Position numbers and translations under genes: made by a program
Assembly: GCF_023283845.1 (NCBI RefSeq)
Contig: NZ_JAKILC010000003.1
Location: forward strand, 62,001-126,000
Reading direction: 5' to 3'
From: Shewanella marinintestina
Lineage (GTDB): Bacteria; Pseudomonadota; Gammaproteobacteria; Enterobacterales; Shewanellaceae
DNA length: 64,000 nt
In this document: positions 26,300 through 35,755 of the stretch, piece after piece
Position numbering within the stretch: position 1 is the stretch's first letter
Layout of the letters: each line of letters begins with the position of its first letter
The notes under the pieces: model-generated
The model's input: only the letters and a program-made list of their open reading frames with translations
What the model was told of the DNA's origin: nothing
Database searches by the model: none

Positions 26300-28045
26300 T
26301 TGAATAATGTAACAAATTCAGCGACAAGCTCGGCAATATCGATACCTAAAGAGTCGCCTAACTCTTTAGGGGCCAATTCCTTGATCCCTGTTACATTACA
26401 AACTACCGGTAAAGGGATCTACACTTGCATTGCAGGCCAACAATACCAGATTAATTCAGCGACTAAACTACCTATTCAGCAATTAAACTTTGCCCACAGC
26501 CTACTACTAAATATAGTGCATTCCTTAACAGGGACAAGCCAAACCCAGCTATTTGCGCTCGGTCAGACTTATCAACTGGCTTTACCAGCCCAAATAGTGA
26601 TTAAGATGAGTCATAACTTAGAACAAGCTAAAAGGTTACAACAGCTCGCAAAAAGAAAAGAAGGTTATCGACTACCCAATGCAACCCTCAGCCATAATCA
26701 ACTGATTTTTGCCAATGGCTCCAAAATTGAAGTAGAGTCATTACAAACGCTAGCTCAAGATGAATACGTTGTTTCTATCGCTCACCAAGCACAGCAATTC
26801 ACCTTAAAGTTATCACCTATTCAATTGAGGCAAACAGTGACCTTAACTCGGCAAGGGGAGGAGCAAAACCTTGATATTGATAGTGCTAATAAAGCCGATA
26901 ATGGTAACCATCAAGCACCATCATCTGATGGTGATAAGGTAAGTCTAAAGACCAGTATTAACTATCAATATAGTGCGCTAAATAGGCATCTTGAAAGCAT
27001 TCCTTTACCTGATGATTACAACGAAAATCCAATAGGTGAAGCAAAAAAAGACCCATCGTTACCCAAAGAAACCGTCTTTAATAGTAAGATTTGTAAACCA
27101 AGCCAATTAAACAAATTAGACTCAAAGCCAAAAAGCTTATCAGCAAATGAGAACACTTTAGTAAAAGCGCCGAGTTCAGCACTTCTAGGTGCATTGCAAA
27201 AAGCTGGCGGATTACCCACGTCAACCGCAACAGTACAGCCAATTAAAGATAGTATCGCAAGTGCATTATTTAAGGCGCTTCCGGCACTAAAGCCTCTCCC
27301 CTTAACCGACTTCGCTATGCCACATCAGGTAAAACAAGCCATTAATGACTGCAATGCCTTACCTTTGTCGCCAAATAACTGGGAAAACGCGAGACTAGAC
27401 TCCCATAGCAATAGCATTGTGCTTTTATTGCAGTTATTGCTAGCTAAAGGTGCTCACAATAATGTGTCTGCAGAATTAAAACTAAAAATTAACCAACTAC
27501 ACACGCATTTAGGCTTACCAACACCATTAATATGCTTATTAGAATCGGCCGCTGCGATGCCATTATTGGCTGATTTAGTCAATAATTTAGCCCTGTATCA
27601 ACAAGCGAGCGATAACAGCGAACAAGCAAATCAGTATTACTTTGCTATCCCTTATTCAATTAACCATTATCTGGAGCAAATTGAAGGTCATATCAGTAAG
27701 ACACATGAAGATAAGCATAAAGACGGCGAAATATGGAACATACAACTAAAATTTAATTTATCTAGCGGTGACTTATTAATTAAGGCAAAAGTAAATATTC
27801 AACCCAATACGTTAACTCACACTGGTTGTAAAGTTAGTTCTCAAGTCAAAAAACAAACTCCACTAAATTTATCTTTTATGAGTAATAGCCAGAGTCTGAT
27901 TAACAAAATTAGTATTTTAACTCCAGCTTTAACAATAAAAATGGCAGCTCTTGGTTTTAATAACGTCAATATTAAAACTCATTGTGAACAAATTCCTATT
28001 AGTCTGTTTCCTAACGAAAATTATTTAGTAAAAGTGCAGGTCTAA
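26300..28045 (+). CDS. FliK-like flagellar hook-length control protein (second copy)
   Basis: A 581-residue protein of low complexity, rich in Asn, Ser, Gln and Leu, without signal peptide or membrane segments. It resembles FliK only in general layout: a long variable N-terminal region, then a C-terminal globular part with LQLLLAKGAHNNVSAELKLKINQL and IWNIQLKFNLSSGDLLIKAKVNIQ. The strongest argument is context, since the next gene encodes a stand-alone FlhB C-terminal domain, the natural partner of FliK in export switching. The canonical fliK lies at 47747-49297. Start is TTG with a weak AGG seven bases upstream; no ATG is nearby. Function is inferred. Confidence 0.6.
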   Translation: MNNVTNSATSSAISIPKESPNSLGANSLIPVTLQTTGKGIYTCIAGQQYQINSATKLPIQQLNFAHSLLLNIVHSLTGTSQTQLFALGQTYQLALPAQIVIKMSHNLEQAKRLQQLAKRKEGYRLPNATLSHNQLIFANGSKIEVESLQTLAQDEYVVSIAHQAQQFTLKLSPIQLRQTVTLTRQGEEQNLDIDSANKADNGNHQAPSSDGDKVSLKTSINYQYSALNRHLESIPLPDDYNENPIGEAKKDPSLPKETVFNSKICKPSQLNKLDSKPKSLSANENTLVKAPSSALLGALQKAGGLPTSTATVQPIKDSIASALFKALPALKPLPLTDFAMPHQVKQAINDCNALPLSPNNWENARLDSHSNSIVLLLQLLLAKGAHNNVSAELKLKINQLHTHLGLPTPLICLLESAAAMPLLADLVNNLALYQQASDNSEQANQYYFAIPYSINHYLEQIEGHISKTHEDKHKDGEIWNIQLKFNLSSGDLLIKAKVNIQPNTLTHTGCKVSSQVKKQTPLNLSFMSNSQSLINKISILTPALTIKMAALGFNNVNIKTHCEQIPISLFPNENYLVKVQV

Positions 28046-28093
28046 TTTGTTATTAACAGCCTTACAAATAAAATTTATAAATAAGAAGCATAT

Positions 28094-28402
28094 ATGCACA
28101 AGCCAAATGAATCAGACAAAGCGGTAGCTATAAGCTACATCAATGGAAAAGCCCCCATAGTGACAGCTAAAGGGCAGGATTTACTGGCGCAAGAGATGAT
28201 AGCCATTGCAGAGCAAGCCGGCATACATATCCATAAAGATGAAAATCTATGTGAGTTTTTACAAGGGTTAGAGGTAGGTGATGAAATACCTAACGAGCTC
28301 TATTTATTGATTGCCGAGCTAATCGCCTTTGTTTACGTGCTCGATGGCAAGTTTCCCGAAAAATGGCAAAACATGCATCAGAAGATAATGGAAGAGGTTT
28401 AA
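28094..28402 (+). CDS. Stand-alone FlhB cytoplasmic C-terminal domain
   Basis: This 102-residue protein matches the part of FlhB that follows the autocleavage site: AVAISYINGKAPIVTAKGQDLLAQEMIAIAEQAGIHIHKDENL is the post-cleavage strand and helix, and EVGDEIPNELYLLIAELIAFVYVLDG the terminal helix. The Asn-Pro-Thr-His cleavage motif and the membrane half are absent, so it is a soluble paralogue (FlhX-like). In other bacteria such proteins can partly replace the FlhB tail in substrate switching. It lies 48 bases after the FliK-like gene on the same strand, and a full flhB is present at 42222-43355. Confidence 0.85.
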   Translation: MHKPNESDKAVAISYINGKAPIVTAKGQDLLAQEMIAIAEQAGIHIHKDENLCEFLQGLEVGDEIPNELYLLIAELIAFVYVLDGKFPEKWQNMHQKIMEEV

Positions 28403-28496
28403 AGCTAAGAAGGACGCTGCGCTATGAGGTGGTCCTAGCAGAACGAAGTCCGCCCTAGAAGCGCCCTCGCAATGAGCCTGCGAATGTCCTTCTTAC
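28402..28496. repeat. Short copy of a dispersed imperfect palindromic repeat
   Basis: AAGAAGGAC at 28407-28415 is mirrored by GTCCTTCTT at 28486-28494, and inner parts (CGCTGCGC, GAGCCTGCGAA) match the long repeats at 55556-55845 and 58350-58671. It looks like an internally shortened member of that family. It fills the gap between two convergent genes and runs into the last codons of the DUF2802 gene. Confidence 0.7.
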
Positions 28497-28897
28497 TTAC
28501 CATGTAATCGTATTAACAATTCAGCTTCCGCTTTAGGTAGCTCACACTCTTCAATAAGCTCCTCAACACCGGCGCCCAAGGCAACCATTTTCATTGCACG
28601 AGAATAAAGTCTAGCTTGAGGATCTTGTTGACTCCCCTCTTCTAACTTAGCATCTTGCTGAGCAAGTTTCTTTTCTAGCTCTAGCATGCGTCTACCAACG
28701 CCAATCGTGCCACTTCTAAGCTCTTGTAATTCACGTTTAACCGCTTCTCTTTGCTTATCTCCGTCCTTAACTAAAAGAGTCAAGGCTTCAACTTTTACAC
28801 GCAATTTGCTCGTTTGTTTCAGTAAGTAAAATACTAAAGCTAAGCACGCAATGACAAAAACTAACGCTGCAGCGAGTAAAATCTCTTCAATAAGCAT
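28493..28897 (-). CDS. DUF2802 domain protein of the flagellar/chemotaxis locus
   Basis: A 134-residue protein with one N-terminal membrane helix (LLAAALVFVIACLALVFYLL), a coiled-coil stretch rich in Lys and Glu (about residues 28-85) and a C-terminal helical domain YSRAMKMVALGAGVEELIEECELPKAEAELLIRLHGK, which is the DUF2802 part and looks like a small helix-turn-helix. Its function is not known to me; it is regularly found after cheW in polar flagellates. It is cotranscribed with cheW, 175 bases downstream. The end overlaps a repeat element. Confidence 0.8.
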   Translation of the reverse strand: MLIEEILLAAALVFVIACLALVFYLLKQTSKLRVKVEALTLLVKDGDKQREAVKRELQELRSGTIGVGRRMLELEKKLAQQDAKLEEGSQQDPQARLYSRAMKMVALGAGVEELIEECELPKAEAELLIRLHGK

Positions 28898-29072
28898 AAT
28901 TGGCTCTTTAATTAACGTTTTTACGTTGAGGTGACACTATAGACAATAATGTAGGTCTAGGATAACACTAAAGCAGCAATGTAAATAAAGCTAAAAACTG
29001 CAAGTTAATATCGACAGTACAAAATGATATTAACCTACAGTACTTCTGTTATTGGTGAAGAGTTTATACCCG

Positions 29073-29564
29073 TTATATCTGGGTCAACTCCATCCATTCT
29101 TCATCAGAAAGCAGCTTATCCAAATCAACCAAAATCAGCAGTTCATTCTCTCGATTACTTACACCCTGAATAAACTTAGCACTCTCTTCAGTCCCGACGT
29201 TTGGCGCATTATCAATTTCAGAGCGGCGAAGATAAACGACTTCTGCAACACTATCGACCAAAATGCCAATAACTTGCTTTTCGGCTTCAATAATAACAAT
29301 TCGAGTAGAATCATTAACGTTCGCAGACGCTAAGCCAAAACGAGAGCGGGTATCGATAACAGTAACCACATTACCACGTAGGTTAATAATACCTAATACA
29401 TAATGCGGAGCGCCTGGTACTGGAGCAATCTCAGTATAACGCAGGACTTCTTGTACCTGCATCACGTTGATCCCATAGGTTTCATTATCAAGCTTAAAAG
29501 TTACCCATTGTAAAACTGCATCTTCACTACCTGCCGCAACGGCCACACTGTTTGAACTTGTCAT
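29073..29564 (-). CDS. cheW: Chemotaxis coupling protein CheW
   Basis: Links chemoreceptors to CheA in the signalling array. The 163-residue protein has LQWVTFKLDNETYGINVMQVQEVLRY, the conserved APVPGAPHYVLGIINLRGNVVTVIDTR and a C-terminal EILILVDLDKLL-like strand. The open frame begins at a TTG at 29579, but ATG 29564 is preceded by GAGGGA and is preferred. It is separated from parP upstream by about 230 bases in which I find no clear signal. Confidence 0.95.
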   Translation of the reverse strand: MTSSNSVAVAAGSEDAVLQWVTFKLDNETYGINVMQVQEVLRYTEIAPVPGAPHYVLGIINLRGNVVTVIDTRSRFGLASANVNDSTRIVIIEAEKQVIGILVDSVAEVVYLRRSEIDNAPNVGTEESAKFIQGVSNRENELLILVDLDKLLSDEEWMELTQI

Positions 29565-29797
29565 AAATCCCTCAATCAATAGCTAGGTAGCTATCTAGTC
29601 AACGATATTCTTCTTTTGCCGATAGAATGTCTGTTTTAAGTTATAAACAGCATAAGTAATTCAGCACTTTAGTAATGTGACTAAGCATATCCCTCTATAT
29701 GCTTAGTTCCAATACTCTTTGTATTTAGTAATAGCTTTATCGACCAGTAATCTACATTCTTTATAGTTTGGTCACATCTTAACGACTAATGGTTTGG

Positions 29798-30739
29798 TTA
29801 AGGTAATGCTAAAGATGGCTCAATGTGATCTTGATAGCCCAAGCCAGCATTTAACATTTGTACTAGCGCACCTACATTCAACATGCCACACATTTGCTCT
29901 TTTACCACACCTGCAAGCCAAGGTCTTTTTCCAGCCTGAGTACGCCAATTAATTTGTGATTTTTTTATCGTTACGGTATCAACTAGTGCCTCGCAGCTTA
30001 GCCCCCACGCGCTATCTTCAAGGGCAACAACATACTGGTAGTCCACGCTATCCGCCAACGGTTGATCATACTTCTCCGGCATAACCCAAGCGCAGGTATC
30101 AACCACATTTAATTGACTACCTCTGTGTTGCTGCACGCCCTTATACCATTTAGGTCGACCAATCAGTGGCGTTAACTTCTCTATATTCACAATACCACCG
30201 AGACTTACCAAAGGAACGGCTAACGTGAGCCCTGCCACTTTAAAAAACAGCACCTGAAACTCTTCATCAAGCTGCTCTAATAGCGTTTTTGTTGATATTA
30301 ACGGCTCAGGTGAGCTTTTTATGTCATTACCAATTACTAAGCTAGCAACCTTATCTGCACTGTTCTCAAACTCTGCTGCCGTTTGACTGAAAACAGAACT
30401 CATATCCGCGTTAGTTAAGGGTTTTGTACCTTGAGCTTGAAGGTCAGCAGCCTTTTCAACAGGCTCTTCGATAATGTTATCTTTGACAATAACAGCTTGA
30501 ATCATTGACTCTTGAGCCAATGCCGTTTCAGGCTCAGCAGGTTTAGTCGAGTTAGCAAAAAGCAGCTCTAATGATTGTCTGTTTACGTTCTGCAATTCAC
30601 TGTCTTGTGCCAATAGCGCTGCGTTATCAATAAAGCTTGCTGCAGGCTCTTCTTGCGCTTTCAGAGGCTCTGGCACCGGAGTCTCGTTTAATAACAGTGA
30701 GAAATAATCGCATACCGCGTCATCAACCAAGTTTGACAT
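29798..30739 (-). CDS. parP: ParP, CheW-like polar array protein
   Basis: Couples the ParC ATPase to CheA and keeps chemotaxis arrays at the cell pole, as worked out in Vibrio. The first 150 residues or so are acidic, proline- and alanine-rich and probably disordered, after a short conserved start (DDAVCDYFSLLLNE). The C-terminal part (about 165-300) is a CheW-like domain: EFQVLFFKVAGLTLAVPLVSLGGIVN, WYKGVQQHRGSQLNVVDTCAW and WRTQAGKRPWLAGVVKEQMCGMLNV. The ATG has AAGGAA seven bases upstream and overlaps the end of parC by 17 bases. Confidence 0.9.
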   Translation of the reverse strand: MSNLVDDAVCDYFSLLLNETPVPEPLKAQEEPAASFIDNAALLAQDSELQNVNRQSLELLFANSTKPAEPETALAQESMIQAVIVKDNIIEEPVEKAADLQAQGTKPLTNADMSSVFSQTAAEFENSADKVASLVIGNDIKSSPEPLISTKTLLEQLDEEFQVLFFKVAGLTLAVPLVSLGGIVNIEKLTPLIGRPKWYKGVQQHRGSQLNVVDTCAWVMPEKYDQPLADSVDYQYVVALEDSAWGLSCEALVDTVTIKKSQINWRTQAGKRPWLAGVVKEQMCGMLNVGALVQMLNAGLGYQDHIEPSLALP

Positions 30740-31514
30740 GAGACGGTTCCTTAGCGATTAGATATTCTAATAATCTATTGTAAGCTTTCACGCCGCGGCT
30801 GCTAGGAGCATAGTGTGAAGCGGGTAAATGACTCAAACTGGCATCTCTAAATTTGGTATCAACAGGGATCACGTCCTGCCATAGCTCTTCATTATAATCT
30901 TGGGTAAGTTGCAGCAGCGCAGCAGAAGCCGCACGCGTGCGTTTATCGAACATTGTTGGCACTATTGTATAGCTATAAGAGACTTTCTTAGAACGGCCCA
31001 TTAACAGCATGGTTTTTACCATTCGGTCTAAGCCTTTCAATGCTAAAAACTCGGTTTGTACCGGTACAATAATATGCTCACTTGCCGCTAAAGCATTAAC
31101 CATTAAAACACCTAATACAGGCGGGCAATCAATAAGTACAACATCGTACCTATCTTCTATTAGCTGTAACGCTTTCTTTAAGATAAGTCCCATGCCTTCT
31201 TGATGCCCGAGACTACGATCTAATGTAGCCAATGCCATTGTTGCAGGCATCAGATCTAGGCCCTCAACATTAGTCGGCACAATATGCATTTGTACTGTAT
31301 CAGCTGTTAGTGTCTTATTAGCTAAAAAGAGGTTGTACAATGAGCTAGGTAATTGCTCGCTATCAATACCAAGGTAATAGCCAAGCGATGCATGAGGATC
31401 GGTATCAACCATGAGTACCCGCTGACCACGCTTAACAAAAGAGCCAGCTAAGCTAGCGACTGTTGTCGTTTTACCCACCCCACCTTTTTGGTTTGCTATA
31501 GTCCAGATTTTCAA
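30723..31514 (-). CDS. parC: ParC, ParA/MinD-type ATPase for chemotaxis array placement
   Basis: Marks the old pole and recruits chemotaxis arrays through ParP. The deviant Walker A is NQKGGVGKTTTVASLAG; VLMVDTDPHASLGYYLG gives switch I/A' and DVVLIDCPPVLGVLMVNAL the Walker B. The longest frame starts with TTG at 31538, but TTG 31514 has AGGA seven bases upstream and yields LKIWTIANQKGGVGK, the usual start for this family. It lies between the membrane-anchored protein gene and parP in the order known from polar flagellates, which separates it from chromosome-partition ParA. Confidence 0.9.
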   Translation of the reverse strand: MKIWTIANQKGGVGKTTTVASLAGSFVKRGQRVLMVDTDPHASLGYYLGIDSEQLPSSLYNLFLANKTLTADTVQMHIVPTNVEGLDLMPATMALATLDRSLGHQEGMGLILKKALQLIEDRYDVVLIDCPPVLGVLMVNALAASEHIIVPVQTEFLALKGLDRMVKTMLLMGRSKKVSYSYTIVPTMFDKRTRAASAALLQLTQDYNEELWQDVIPVDTKFRDASLSHLPASHYAPSSRGVKAYNRLLEYLIAKEPSHVKLG

Positions 31515-31601
31515 AGGTTTCGTCCTCAGATTTATCAAACTTGTAAAAACGAATGGTAAAAATTACTAAATAGCTAAGCGCCTTAAATTAGCCCTAACGG
31601 C

Positions 31602-32276
31602 TCACTCACTCGGCTCTCTTGTTGTTATCAGCACTCCACCATGTGGCAAACGAATCATCTTTACCCCATCATCTGTTTCGGTAAGTGTGACCGCCTTAGT
31701 TACAGGCTCGGTTGATTGTGTTTTTGCTTGTAATGCGTTGGAACCTTTGTTGCTTACACCAGCTTTTTCCTGTGATGGTTTTACCTCTAACGGTTTAATA
31801 GCTGCTGAGCGTTCAGTTTCTTGAGCATAATCTTGCTCCATGGTCTTACTTTTATTTAAAGCTTTTGCAGCTTTTTGGTCGACCGCTTGTTCTATTGAGG
31901 CTTGCTGCGAGTTACCAATATGGCTAACGGGCTGCTCCACTCCGGGGCCTATTGGCAGCAAAGTGGTTTCACCTTGGCGTGCCTTTTCAATAAACGACTG
32001 CACAAAATCTGGGTTATTTGCCATCCAATTTGCCATCACTTCGGCTTGTTCATCGGGCACCATTAGCAATACTTGCGAATCTTTTAGCTTGTCAACTTCA
32101 GCTGACAACAGTTTATTTTTGTGGCTAGACTCGAAATACAAAGAGCCAAAAGCAAAACAGCTAATGCTAAGCAAAAACATAATAAGCAATGAGAATGTAT
32201 TCACTGCGCCACGTTGACGTATGAGGGCAACAGCCAGAGTTTGCTTATTCGCTGGCTTAGCCAGCAACCTAGCCAC
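31602..32276 (-). CDS. Membrane-anchored protein of the chemotaxis locus, function unknown
   Basis: A 224-residue protein with a short basic cytoplasmic N-terminus, one membrane helix (residues 28-48, [20 protein letters not shown]), a helical segment ([47 protein letters not shown]) and a long low-complexity tail ending in a conserved-looking strand ([18 protein letters not shown]). I do not recognise a domain. It starts with GTG overlapping the end of cheB by eight bases, so it is translated with the chemotaxis genes. Topology suggests the tail faces the periplasm. Confidence 0.75.
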   Translation of the reverse strand: MARLLAKPANKQTLAVALIRQRGAVNTFSLLIMFLLSISCFAFGSLYFESSHKNKLLSAEVDKLKDSQVLLMVPDEQAEVMANWMANNPDFVQSFIEKARQGETTLLPIGPGVEQPVSHIGNSQQASIEQAVDQKAAKALNKSKTMEQDYAQETERSAAIKPLEVKPSQEKAGVSNKGSNALQAKTQSTEPVTKAVTLTETDDGVKMIRLPHGGVLITTREPSE

Positions 32277-33447
32277 CTGCAGTCTCTTTCAAAATTGATT
32301 CTGCCATTTGTTCTAATGCAATTGACTTAGTCGCAATACCTGCAACTGTCACCGCTTGTGGCATACCATAAACCACACAACTGGCTTCATCTTGTGCCCA
32401 AATGGTTGCGCCTGTATTTTTAAGCATTCTCGCGCCTTCTCGACCATCTGCGCCCATGCCCGTTAACACAACGGCCAATATTTCTGCGCCAATCACCTTA
32501 GATGCAGATGCAAATGTAATATCAACACTTGGCTTATAATTCATTTCAGGCTTGCCCGCCAAGACTTTAATTCGGCCATGCACGCCACCGCGTTCTAGCA
32601 TCATCTGCATACCACCCGGCGCTAAATATGCGCAGCCAGGTTTTAGCACATCACCTGTTTCCGCCTCTTTTACCTCAATCTTACATAAGCTGTTAAGTCT
32701 CGTGGCAAATGTCGGCGTAAATGCCGCCGGCATATGTTGAATAAGCAATATAGGATGCGGGTAATTAGCAGGTAGCTGCGTTAACACTTTTTGCAGTGCA
32801 ACCGGTCCACCAGTAGAAGTGCCTATCAATACAGCCTTGTACTTTTTACCACTGGCGCGTGTCACACCGTTTGCTCGCGGTTTATCTTGAACGGAGGTAT
32901 TCAAAGTCGTATTGTTGACAGCGCCTGCAGTGCTACGGCTTAAACTCGCTTGACGAGCTTGCGGCATAGACAAATTCGGACGTGCGCGTTCTAAGCTTGA
33001 CGGTGCTTGCTCAATAACTGGCGCAGTTCTGCTTATAGGCCTAAATAATCGTCTACGGCCGAGTGCTTTTATTCGCTGCTGTAACAGCAAAATAGCATCG
33101 TCTTTGTTACTGGCGATATCTTCAAAACGTTTTGGTAAAAAGTCTAATGCACCAGCCTCTAATGCCTCTAACGTGGCACGGGCACCATCATGAGTTAATG
33201 AAGAAAACATTAGAATAGGGATTGGCTTACTCGCCATGATCTGCTTAACTGCTGTGATCCCGTCCATGACAGGCATTTCAATATCCATGGTGATCACTTG
33301 TGGATTCAGTTCAGCAGCCATTTTTACCGCTTCGGCACCATTATTGGCAGTACCAACGACCTCAAGCTCTGGATCTTGATTAACGATTTCACTTACACGT
33401 CGTCTAAAAAAACTTGAATCATCAACGACTAAAACTTTTATGCCCAT
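32269..33447 (-). CDS. cheB: Chemotaxis response regulator methylesterase CheB
   Basis: Removes methyl groups (and deamidates glutamine) on chemoreceptors when phosphorylated by CheA. The receiver domain has [14 protein letters not shown] and phosphoacceptor Asp55 in [12 protein letters not shown]. After a linker of some 60 residues, the methylesterase domain shows the catalytic Ser in [15 protein letters not shown], His in [14 protein letters not shown] and Asp in [16 protein letters not shown] 33447 has AGGA six bases upstream; the longer frame opens with a TTG at 33480 and is less likely. It lies between cheA and the membrane-anchored protein gene. Confidence 0.96.
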   Translation of the reverse strand: MGIKVLVVDDSSFFRRRVSEIVNQDPELEVVGTANNGAEAVKMAAELNPQVITMDIEMPVMDGITAVKQIMASKPIPILMFSSLTHDGARATLEALEAGALDFLPKRFEDIASNKDDAILLLQQRIKALGRRRLFRPISRTAPVIEQAPSSLERARPNLSMPQARQASLSRSTAGAVNNTTLNTSVQDKPRANGVTRASGKKYKAVLIGTSTGGPVALQKVLTQLPANYPHPILLIQHMPAAFTPTFATRLNSLCKIEVKEAETGDVLKPGCAYLAPGGMQMMLERGGVHGRIKVLAGKPEMNYKPSVDITFASASKVIGAEILAVVLTGMGADGREGARMLKNTGATIWAQDEASCVVYGMPQAVTVAGIATKSIALEQMAESILKETAGG

Positions 33448-33538
33448 TAATATTCCTATACCGCACTTAGCATTGGCCAATGCCGTATTTAAAAAGACTA
33501 ACTGAGTCCTTCACTCGGTTAGTCCCTAGCTAACCCAA

Positions 33539-35743
33539 TTAGCTTTTATTACGTGCGTAATACTTAAGCAAACCCGGTACATCTAATATCAGTGCAATAC
33601 CGCCATCAGAAGTAATGGTTGCTCCCGCCATACCTGGCGTGCCGTGTAATAGCGTACCTAGTGGTTTAATTACCACCTCTTCTTGACCAATCAAAGCATC
33701 AACAACAAAACCAACTTGAATAGTACCTAGTTGCACAATGACCACATGACCATGTTGCTTGTCACCATGATTAAAACTCAAGCCTTTACGCGATAACCAT
33801 TGCTCTAGATAGAATAATGGAACGGCTTTATCACGCACAATCACCGTTAATTGGCCATCGACTACGTTAGTTTTAGTCAGATCTAAATGGAAAATCTCAT
33901 TCACACTTGATAGTGGTAATGCAAACACCTGCTCGGCAACTTCTACCATAAGAGTTGGCATAATAGCGAGAGTGAGCGGCACCTTAATCTCTAAACGCGT
34001 TCCTTTACCTTGCTCTGAATCGATATAAACCGAACCATTAAGCTGAGTGATGCGAGTTTTAACCACATCCATGCCAACGCCACGACCTGAAATATCAGAG
34101 ATCTCAACCTTAGTCGAAAAACCAGGCGCAAAAATGAGGTTATAGGCTTCTTCATCAGTCATACGTGCAGCAGCATCTTCGTCTAACACGCCACGACTAA
34201 TCGCAATCCCTTTCAGTTTTTCAGGGTCCATGCCTGCGCCATCGTCCTCGATTTTAAGCAGGATATGGTCGCCTTCTTGACTCGCTGACAGCGTAATTGT
34301 ACCGGTGCGCGTCTTACCATTAGCTTCACGAGCATCTGGCATCTCGATCCCATGATCAACAGAGTTTCGAACCAAGTGGACTAACGGATCGGCAAGCGCT
34401 TCAACCAGATTTTTATCAAGATCAGTGTCCTCACCGACCATAACAAGATCAATTTCTTTATTTAGGCTACGTGCTAAATCTCGAACCACACGTGGGAAGC
34501 GACCAAAGACTTTCTTAATTGGTTGCATGCGGGTTTTCATCACCGCACCTTGCAGATCTGCCGTCACTAAATCAAGATTAGCTAACGCTTTAGACATCTC
34601 TTCGTCTTCACGAGCAACACCTAAGCTTAATAAACGGTTACGTACTAATACCAGCTCACCAACCATATTCATGATCTGGTCAAGTCTTGATGTATCAACC
34701 CTAACCGTAGTTTCAGCTTGCGGCATATTATTGCCAGCAGGTTTAGGCGCGACTTTTGCTACCGGCTTAACCTCTTGTGGCTTAGCAACCGGCTCAGCTT
34801 CTACTGGTTTTTGTTGTGCAGTCGTAATCGCTTGAGTGGTCACAACGGGTTGTGACGATGTTTGCGCAGCCACAGGGGTGACAGGCGTTGACTGCGAACC
34901 AGGACCGGAGCCAGAGCCGTGAAGCTCATCGAGCAAACGCTCGAACTCATCATCTGATATTTCATCTGAATCAACAGTGCTAATGTTAACCTCAACCGCA
35001 GCAGGCGCAGCTGATTGAGTTTTAAATTGGCCTGAACCATGTAACTCATCAAGTAACGACTCAAACTCGTCGTCGGTAATGTCATCTGACACTGATTGAG
35101 AGGTGCTAGTATCGTCAGCGCTTGCCGCTGTCGTACCGGGTCCATTACCTGAACCGTGTAAAGCGTCAAGCAAGGCTTCAAACTCAACGTCGTCGATATC
35201 ATCAATACTGCCAGAGCCTTGTGGGCTAGTAGCACTAGATGACTCAACCACGTTTAATTCAACGGGTGCTTGTTCGATAATAGCTTCAGCGGGTGTAATA
35301 TTTTCAACAGGAGCTTGTTGCTGCGGCTCACTAGCCATTTCTGATGCTAATAATTCACCCGCACTTAAGGTTTTGAGCTGTGCTAATAAAGCAGGTTCTG
35401 CAGGAGACTGCGGCTGTCCAGCTTGCGTCTGCGCAAACATTGAGTTGATGGCGTCAACGGCTTGTAAAATGACGTCCATTAAATTAGCAGAGACACTTCG
35501 CTTACCCGTCCGCAATAAATCGAAGGTATTTTCAGCTTCATGACAAACGTCGACCATAGGCGATAAACCTAGGAAACCTGCGCCACCCTTAACCGTGTGG
35601 AAACCGCGGAAGATAGCGTTCAATAGATCGGTATCATCAGGGTTGTTTTCTAGTGCGACTAATTGTTCCTGTAGAAGCTCTAAAATCTCGCCAGCTTCAA
35701 TCAAAAAGTCCTGCAGTATCTCTTCATCAACATCAAAGGACAT
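33539..35743 (-). CDS. cheA: Chemotaxis histidine kinase CheA
   Basis: Autophosphorylates on His49 of the P1 domain (FRGFHTVKGGAGFLGL) and passes phosphate to CheY and CheB. A long linker (about residues 120-330) follows, then dimerisation, HATPase (LVRNSVDHGIE, DDGAGMDPEKL, SGRGVGMDVVK) and CheW-like domains. The linker holds three copies of an acidic motif of the form DDEFExLLDELHGSG at about residues 180-195, 220-236 and 260-276. Similar sequences in Vibrio CheA form the LID region that binds ParP and ties arrays to the pole. The 734-residue length is explained by this linker. P2 is not obvious. Confidence 0.96.
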   Translation of the reverse strand: MSFDVDEEILQDFLIEAGEILELLQEQLVALENNPDDTDLLNAIFRGFHTVKGGAGFLGLSPMVDVCHEAENTFDLLRTGKRSVSANLMDVILQAVDAINSMFAQTQAGQPQSPAEPALLAQLKTLSAGELLASEMASEPQQQAPVENITPAEAIIEQAPVELNVVESSSATSPQGSGSIDDIDDVEFEALLDALHGSGNGPGTTAASADDTSTSQSVSDDITDDEFESLLDELHGSGQFKTQSAAPAAVEVNISTVDSDEISDDEFERLLDELHGSGSGPGSQSTPVTPVAAQTSSQPVVTTQAITTAQQKPVEAEPVAKPQEVKPVAKVAPKPAGNNMPQAETTVRVDTSRLDQIMNMVGELVLVRNRLLSLGVAREDEEMSKALANLDLVTADLQGAVMKTRMQPIKKVFGRFPRVVRDLARSLNKEIDLVMVGEDTDLDKNLVEALADPLVHLVRNSVDHGIEMPDAREANGKTRTGTITLSASQEGDHILLKIEDDGAGMDPEKLKGIAISRGVLDEDAAARMTDEEAYNLIFAPGFSTKVEISDISGRGVGMDVVKTRITQLNGSVYIDSEQGKGTRLEIKVPLTLAIMPTLMVEVAEQVFALPLSSVNEIFHLDLTKTNVVDGQLTVIVRDKAVPLFYLEQWLSRKGLSFNHGDKQHGHVVIVQLGTIQVGFVVDALIGQEEVVIKPLGTLLHGTPGMAGATITSDGGIALILDVPGLLKYYARNKS

Positions 35744-35755
35744 TATTTGACTCCT

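Noticed and set aside
28402..28496. CRISPR-like repeat
   Set aside because: There are no regularly spaced repeats or unique spacers; it is a single palindromic element.
30723..31514. Chromosome or plasmid partition ParA
   Set aside because: No ParB or centromere-like repeats are nearby, and the order with parP and cheW identifies the chemotaxis ParC.
35103..35543. 146-codon open frame on the + strand
   Set aside because: It is antisense to the CheA linker region and reflects that gene's composition.
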